From NCBI GenBank assembly GCA_017407725.1, contig JAFQWB010000044.1, forward strand, positions 1 through 11,137: a stretch of 11,137 bases of DNA, in the 5' to 3' direction. Of this stretch, positions 7,481-11,137 are shown in pieces. Within the stretch, counting starts at the first letter, position 1. Every line of letters begins with the position of its first letter. The translations under genes were made by a program, and so were the position numbers. The notes beneath the pieces are model-generated. The model ran no database searches. It was not told the origin of the DNA and was given only the letters and a program-made list of their open reading frames with translations. The stretch is from Clostridia bacterium. GTDB lineage: Bacteria; Bacillota_A; Clostridia; Oscillospirales; CAG-272.

Positions 7481-7529
7481 AAGCGGACGAAGCCGAGTGT
7501 ATCTTCACTCGATTTCGTCCGCTTTTTTT
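7481..7529 (+). terminator. Rho-independent terminator between convergent genes
   Basis: Two 19-base arms (7481-7499 and 7506-7524) pair with only one G-U pair and one C-A mismatch around a 6-base loop. A run of seven T's (7523-7529) begins at the foot of the stem. It should end the flavodiiron/DUF1538/PII unit. The T-run overlaps the stop codon of the convergent GH32 gene. In the minus direction the stem is followed by TTTTAATATTTC, so it may work weakly for GH32 as well. Confidence 0.9.
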
Positions 7530-8970
7530 ACTTATGTATGTCGGAAAGTCTTGATATTCTTACGTTAGACGCATTTGCACCCGATATGTGCTTTATTTCC
7601 TCATTTTTCATAACGTGTCCGATTACCGTGTAGAATTCGTTGTTCCAAAGCTCCACAGAGCAGATGTCGACTATTATTCTTGCCGTGCCCTTTTGAAGAA
7701 CAAGCTCCTTGCCGAATACCGATAGGGTAAGAGCACCTTCGCATTCAAGGGAGATGTCGTAAGCATCCCCGGTAAGCGAGATCTCCTCCTCGGGCATAAG
7801 CGAAGAGAGGGTGAGAGTTTCAGATGCAAGATCCTCGATTTCCTTTATCGGCGAGGTTACAAGGTGCATATCCGCACCCTCACCGACAAGCGAGAGCTCG
7901 ATCGGTATACCCATCTGCTGAGAGAAGCGTCTGCCGTCGACGTTTATTCTTTGCCAGCCGATCCTTACGTGACGGTCGCCCATTCCCGAGAAGGACTGAC
8001 CTGCATAGTCAATGCATTTTGGGAATATCGACGAAGGCTTCGATACTGCCTTGAAGAGTCTGTTCACGAATTCGCCTATGATATAATTTCCGGAAGCGCC
8101 CATAATGGCGTAGTATTCTTTTGAATCCTTTTCGTAAATCAGGATGTCGGGGCACTCAAAATCGTTCGGTATCTCAAAGCGCTGGATCATCTTCCAGCTA
8201 TAAAGATCGTCTGAGGTAAAGAAGGCGTAATATCCGAATGACTTCGGGAAAGCACCCTCGTCAAGATAAAGAGCCATAAGATAGCAACCGAGGGTTTTGC
8301 TGTATACTACCTTGGGGTCTCTGTTGCCGATGCCGATGTTTTTGATAATGGGGTTGTTTTCGTATTTTTTGAATGTTTTTCCGCCGTCCTCTGAAATTGC
8401 AAGACACTGCGTGAAGGGAGGCTTTTCGTCAAGATAGGAATGATCTCCTGCCGCTGTGTAGAAAAGGAACATCTTTCCGTCCTTTTCAATTGCAGAGCCT
8501 GAGTACATTGTACCAAGGGCATCGGGATAAAGAGCAACGTCGGTCTCTCTCCACGTAAGCATGTCGGGGCTTGTCGCGTGACCCCAGTGCATATTACCCC
8601 AGCCTATATCACAAGGGTTGTACTGATAAAACATATGATAGGTATCGCCGAGCTTTATCATTCCGTTGGGATCGTTGTTCCATCCGTTGGCAACAGTGAA
8701 ATGTGCCTTGGGACGTAAAGGCTCGTCATAAAGGCCATCGAGATTCATTGTGTCCGATTGACCGAGTGTTATCGGATTTCCGTCAAGAATACATTCTATT
8801 TCGCTGCCTTTGTCACAGGGAAGAGAAGCGTATGAAACGAAATCGGGATCACCGTCGGTGATTTTTGCATCAAGATAAAAGAATCGCTCGCCGTTTTTGT
8901 AAAAGAAGATCCTTTGTGTCTTTTCTGAAAATGAGATTGGAATTATAACGTATTTCTTTGAGTATACCAT
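7528..8970 (-). CDS. Glycoside hydrolase family 32 fructosidase, intracellular type
   Basis: This enzyme hydrolyses terminal beta-fructofuranosyl bonds (sucrose, sucrose-6-phosphate, inulin or levan oligomers). In the 480 residues the three catalytic motifs are intact: WNNDPNG at 97-103 with nucleophile D100, RDP at 217-219 with transition-state stabiliser D218, and EC at 272-273 with acid/base E272. The GH32 beta-propeller spans about 87-375 and is followed by a C-terminal beta-sandwich region. An unusual stretch of about 85 residues precedes the propeller and looks beta-rich. There is no signal peptide, so it should act on sugars already imported. No transporter, sugar kinase or LacI-type regulator is next to it in this window. 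Start ATG 8970-8968 has GGAGGG four bases upstream. Levanase, invertase and sucrose-6-phosphate hydrolase remain possible; the specificity is not readable here. Confidence 0.9.
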   Translation of the reverse strand: MVYSKKYVIIPISFSEKTQRIFFYKNGERFFYLDAKITDGDPDFVSYASLPCDKGSEIECILDGNPITLGQSDTMNLDGLYDEPLRPKAHFTVANGWNNDPNGMIKLGDTYHMFYQYNPCDIGWGNMHWGHATSPDMLTWRETDVALYPDALGTMYSGSAIEKDGKMFLFYTAAGDHSYLDEKPPFTQCLAISEDGGKTFKKYENNPIIKNIGIGNRDPKVVYSKTLGCYLMALYLDEGAFPKSFGYYAFFTSDDLYSWKMIQRFEIPNDFECPDILIYEKDSKEYYAIMGASGNYIIGEFVNRLFKAVSKPSSIFPKCIDYAGQSFSGMGDRHVRIGWQRINVDGRRFSQQMGIPIELSLVGEGADMHLVTSPIKEIEDLASETLTLSSLMPEEEISLTGDAYDISLECEGALTLSVFGKELVLQKGTARIIVDICSVELWNNEFYTVIGHVMKNEEIKHISGANASNVRISRLSDIHK

Positions 8971-9001
8971 ATTACCCTCCGTTTATCGGATTTTTGTTTA
9001 C

Positions 9002-9012
9002 ATTATATTATA
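9002..9012 (-). promoter_or_regulatory. Possible -10 region for the GH32 gene
   Basis: Two overlapping TATAAT hexamers (9012-9007 and 9007-9002) lie in the 60-base gap between dxs and GH32. No convincing -35 is found 16-18 bases upstream of either, and no terminator hairpin follows dxs. GH32 may therefore be read partly through from dxs, partly from a weak or activator-dependent promoter here. Confidence 0.3.
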
Positions 9013-9030
9013 TAAGAAGATCGTGTTTTT

Positions 9031-10875
9031 TTATTTGCGCATTTCGGCAAGCTTTTTACAAACGTGATCTGCGGAAATTCCGCAGTGTTCGTAGTATGAA
9101 ATGTTTTCTTTTCTGTCGGCAAAGTCGTCGTCAATTGCGAGAACCTCAAGTGAATGCCCGCTCTTTGATGCAGAGAGGGCAAATTCTTCACCGATTCCGC
9201 CGCGCTTTATGCCTTCTTCAAGGAAAACGGCGGCAGAGCTTTCGGGAATAAGTGAGAGAATTTCTTCCGTATTTATCGGGTGAAGCTTTTCAAGAAGAAT
9301 TATTCCGACACGCTTTCCGTCTTTTTCGAGTGCTTCTTTTGCTTTTATCGCTTCAGAAAGAATCCTTCCGTAGGTAATGATATAAAAGTCAAGGCAATCG
9401 CCGACGGTAAAGCTGCACTTCACAAAAGGAAGAATCTCTTTGAGCGATTTTGCACCCTTGAATTCGGTAGAATGGGGATATCTTATAAATATCGGATTTG
9501 TCGCTTCAAGAGAAAGATCTATCATTTTTTCAAGAGAAGAAAAGGTTGACGGGGCGTATAATTCGGTTCCGGGAATTGATGATATAAAGGAAACGTCGAA
9601 TATGCCGTGATGAGTAGGGCCGTCGCCTTCGGCAAGTGACGCTCTGTCTACCATAACGGTGACAGGTAAGGACTGAAGCGCAACGTCGTGAATTATGCTG
9701 TCGTATGCTCTTTGAAGAAATGATGAATAGATGGGAACGATAGGTCGCATTCCGCCCGCGGCAAGACCTGCGGCAAATACAATGGCGTGACCCTCGGCAA
9801 TTCCCACGTCAAAGAATCTGTCGGGATGAGCTTTTTTGAAGGGAATAAGTCCGCATCCGTCTGCCATTGCGGCGGTTATTGCGCATATTTTGCCGTTTTC
9901 GGATGCTTTTTTCGTGATATAGCTTCCCATTGCTTCTGAAAAACAGTATGAATGAGCAGGGGTGAGTCCCTCGCTCACAGAGTGATATTTTCCGGGGTTT
10001 TTCTCGGCAGGGTCATAGCCCTTGCCTTTAACGGTCTTTAAGTGTATGATACACGCCTTTCCCGAAAGAATGGCTTCATCAAGAAGATTGCTCACCTGCT
10101 CGGTGTCGTTACCGTCGGCAGGACCGAGGTAATAAAGACCGAGATCCTCAAAATAGTTACTTGAGTATATTGAGTTTTTTATGCTTTGCTTTGATTTTTT
10201 GAAAAATTCAAATACCTTGTCACCAACCAAGGGAATAGAGGAGATAAGCTCTCTCGTCTTTCTTTTGGTCGAATAATATCCACCCTTGGCACGCAGTCTT
10301 GCAATCGTTTTAGCAAAGCCTCCGATGTTTCTCGAAATGGACATTTCATTCTCGTTCAGTATTATAATAAGAGGAAGATTTTCGTCGATGTTGTTAAGTG
10401 CCTCGTGAACAAGACCGCCCGTGAAGGCACCGTCGCCAAGCACGGCTACCGTTGTTCTTTTTCTTTTCTGAAGAAGGTCTGATCTTGCAAAGCCTATTGC
10501 GGCAGATACCGAGGTCGAGCTGTGTCCCGTTCCGTAGCAGTCATACTCGCTCTCGCTTCTTTTTTCGAATCCCGAAAGGCCGCCCGGCTTTCTTATCGTT
10601 TCTATACGGCTTTTTCTGTCTGTGAGTATCTTGTAAACGTAGGACTGGTGACCGACGTCGAATATGACTCTGTCAGAGGGAAGGTCGAGCGCTCTTACAA
10701 GTGAAATGGTAAGCTCTACGACTCCGAGGTTGGACGCAAGGTGTCCGCCCGTATATGATATCTTTTCTATTAAAAAGGATCTGATCTCATCTGCAAGAAG
10801 GGGGAGCTTATCGGCTGAAAGAGCCTTCACATCCTTCGGTGAGGAGATAGAATCAAGTATGGGGTATTTGCTCAT
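9031..10875 (-). CDS. dxs: 1-deoxy-D-xylulose-5-phosphate synthase
   Basis: This thiamine-diphosphate enzyme condenses pyruvate and glyceraldehyde-3-phosphate to DXP, the first step of the MEP isoprenoid pathway and a precursor for thiamine and pyridoxal. From the chosen start it is 614 residues, normal for the family. It carries the N-terminal TGGHLASNLGVVELT (substrate and cofactor histidine H45), GHQSY (75-79), the ThDP/Mg motif GDGAFTGG...ALNN (147-162), the cofactor-activating glutamate E361 in IAEGHA, DRASLAEGDGPTHHG (410-424) and a transketolase C-terminal domain from about 490. The AEQHA motif reads AEGHA here; the catalytic glutamate is kept. ATG 10875 is preferred over an in-frame TTG at 10893, because AAGG lies just upstream of the ATG and the TTG would sit only about 11 bases from the predicted transcript start. 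The usual neighbours (xseB, ispA, tlyA, recN) are absent, so the gene stands alone. Confidence 0.96.
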   Translation of the reverse strand: MSKYPILDSISSPKDVKALSADKLPLLADEIRSFLIEKISYTGGHLASNLGVVELTISLVRALDLPSDRVIFDVGHQSYVYKILTDRKSRIETIRKPGGLSGFEKRSESEYDCYGTGHSSTSVSAAIGFARSDLLQKRKRTTVAVLGDGAFTGGLVHEALNNIDENLPLIIILNENEMSISRNIGGFAKTIARLRAKGGYYSTKRKTRELISSIPLVGDKVFEFFKKSKQSIKNSIYSSNYFEDLGLYYLGPADGNDTEQVSNLLDEAILSGKACIIHLKTVKGKGYDPAEKNPGKYHSVSEGLTPAHSYCFSEAMGSYITKKASENGKICAITAAMADGCGLIPFKKAHPDRFFDVGIAEGHAIVFAAGLAAGGMRPIVPIYSSFLQRAYDSIIHDVALQSLPVTVMVDRASLAEGDGPTHHGIFDVSFISSIPGTELYAPSTFSSLEKMIDLSLEATNPIFIRYPHSTEFKGAKSLKEILPFVKCSFTVGDCLDFYIITYGRILSEAIKAKEALEKDGKRVGIILLEKLHPINTEEILSLIPESSAAVFLEEGIKRGGIGEEFALSASKSGHSLEVLAIDDDFADRKENISYYEHCGISADHVCKKLAEMRK

Positions 10876-10879
10876 TTTT

Positions 10880-10883
10880 CCTT
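10880..10883 (-). promoter_or_regulatory. Short-spaced ribosome binding site deciding the dxs start
   Basis: On the minus strand AAGG ends four bases before ATG 10875-10873. The spacing is tight but workable. The upstream TTG (10893) has no comparable site, and the residues it would add are not typical of the family. Confidence 0.55.
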
Positions 10884-10910
10884 GTCCAATCAATGTATTT
10901 TACATTCTTC

Positions 10911-10939
10911 ATTATATAGCATGAGAGCCGAAATGTCAA
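10911..10939 (-). promoter_or_regulatory. dxs: Consensus promoter for dxs
   Basis: On the minus strand TTGACA (10939-10934) and TATAAT (10916-10911) are separated by exactly 17 bases, a perfect sigma-A match. The transcript should start near 10904, about 28 bases before the dxs ATG. It is divergent from the rRNA-type promoter at 11040-11068. Confidence 0.85.
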
Positions 10940-11000
10940 TATGTTGTACAAAATAATCAAGACGGATGGGGAGAAAAATATGACTAATTGTGCAAGTGGT

Positions 11001-11068
11001 AAAAAGCGAAAAAAATCTCAAATTTTTTCAAAAAAAGTATTGACAAAAGGGGTAATAAGTGATATAAT
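11001..11068 (+). promoter_or_regulatory. Strong rRNA-operon-type promoter with UP-like A-tracts
   Basis: TTGACA (11040-11045) and TATAAT (11063-11068) are separated by 17 bases. Directly upstream lie phased A/T tracts at 11001-11005, 11009-11015, 11023-11028 and 11030-11036, roughly one helical turn apart, as in UP elements of stable-RNA promoters. The transcript should start near 11075. The leader that follows supports an rRNA operon. Confidence 0.8.
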
Positions 11069-11074
11069 ACAAAA

Positions 11075-11137
11075 GCTGTCCGCGAGAGCGGGGAGCGAAC
11101 CGATCCTTGAAAATTGAACAATGAGCAAGTACAAAGC
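11075..11137 (+). other. Leader of an rRNA operon, cut by the window edge
   Basis: A compact hairpin CCGC-GAGA-GCGG (11080-11091, GNRA tetraloop) is followed by GATCCTTGAAAATTGAACA (11102-11120). That second motif is characteristic of Clostridia and Bacilli just upstream of 16S and 23S genes, where it takes part in antitermination (boxA-like) and precursor processing stems. No mature rRNA sequence is inside the window. A 16S gene is expected downstream; the motif also occurs before 23S, but the adjacent promoter favours the start of the operon. Confidence 0.7.

Noticed and set aside
10876..10893. Upstream TTG start for dxs adding six residues
   Set aside because: It would lie about 11 bases from the predicted transcript start with no RBS, and the extra residues are not typical of Dxs.
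10980..11117. A 45-codon plus-strand reading frame starting ATG with a GGGGAG upstream
   Set aside because: It runs across the A-tracts, the -35/-10 boxes and the leader hairpin of the rRNA-type promoter. Its lysine-rich content reflects A-tract DNA, and no promoter precedes it.

Overview
The window reads as chromosomal DNA of an anaerobic, low-to-mid GC Gram-positive bacterium of the class Clostridia, probably a gut lineage. The basis is strong AGGAGG-type ribosome binding sites, near-perfect TTGACA-N17-TATAAT promoters, a clostridial multidomain flavodiiron protein ending in a rubredoxin module, a TrkAH potassium system, carbohydrate-active enzymes and a Firmicutes-style rRNA leader. No insertion sequence, phage gene, CRISPR array or tRNA is visible. 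Genus cannot be read from this sequence alone.

Layout, left to right. Positions 1-3126 hold a minus-strand block read trkA -> trkH -> a right-handed beta-helix (pectate-lyase-like) gene that runs off the left edge. trkA and trkH overlap by one base (TAATG) and the third gene follows 20 bases after trkH, so the three look co-transcribed from a promoter at 3164-3192. Divergent to this, a perfect consensus promoter (3252-3280) drives a plus-strand run: a 598-residue flavodiiron O2/NO reductase fused to flavin-reductase and rubredoxin modules, a duplicated DUF1538 membrane protein with a TTG start, and two small PII-like proteins. The run ends at a strong hairpin terminator (7481-7529). No terminator or good promoter is visible between these four genes.

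Positions 7528-10875 hold two minus-strand genes: an intracellular GH32 fructosidase and dxs (1-deoxy-D-xylulose-5-phosphate synthase, first step of the MEP isoprenoid pathway). dxs has its own perfect consensus promoter (10911-10939). The last ~140 bases hold a second, divergent promoter: A-tract UP-like DNA, TTGACA-N17-TATAAT, a GNRA-capped hairpin and a CCTTGAAAATTGAAC motif. This is the signature of an rRNA operon leader, with 16S presumably just beyond the right edge.

The part most worth attention is the plus-strand unit 3341-7467. A single polypeptide combines the functions of FprA and its known partner Hrb (flavin reductase plus rubredoxin), so it may take electrons from NAD(P)H to a diiron O2/NO-reducing site. 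It is linked to an uncharacterised, internally duplicated membrane protein and two divergent PII-like proteins that lack the canonical T-loop motif. The architecture suggests a PII-gated transporter linked to oxidative or nitrosative defence, but the transported substrate and effector ligand cannot be read from the sequence.
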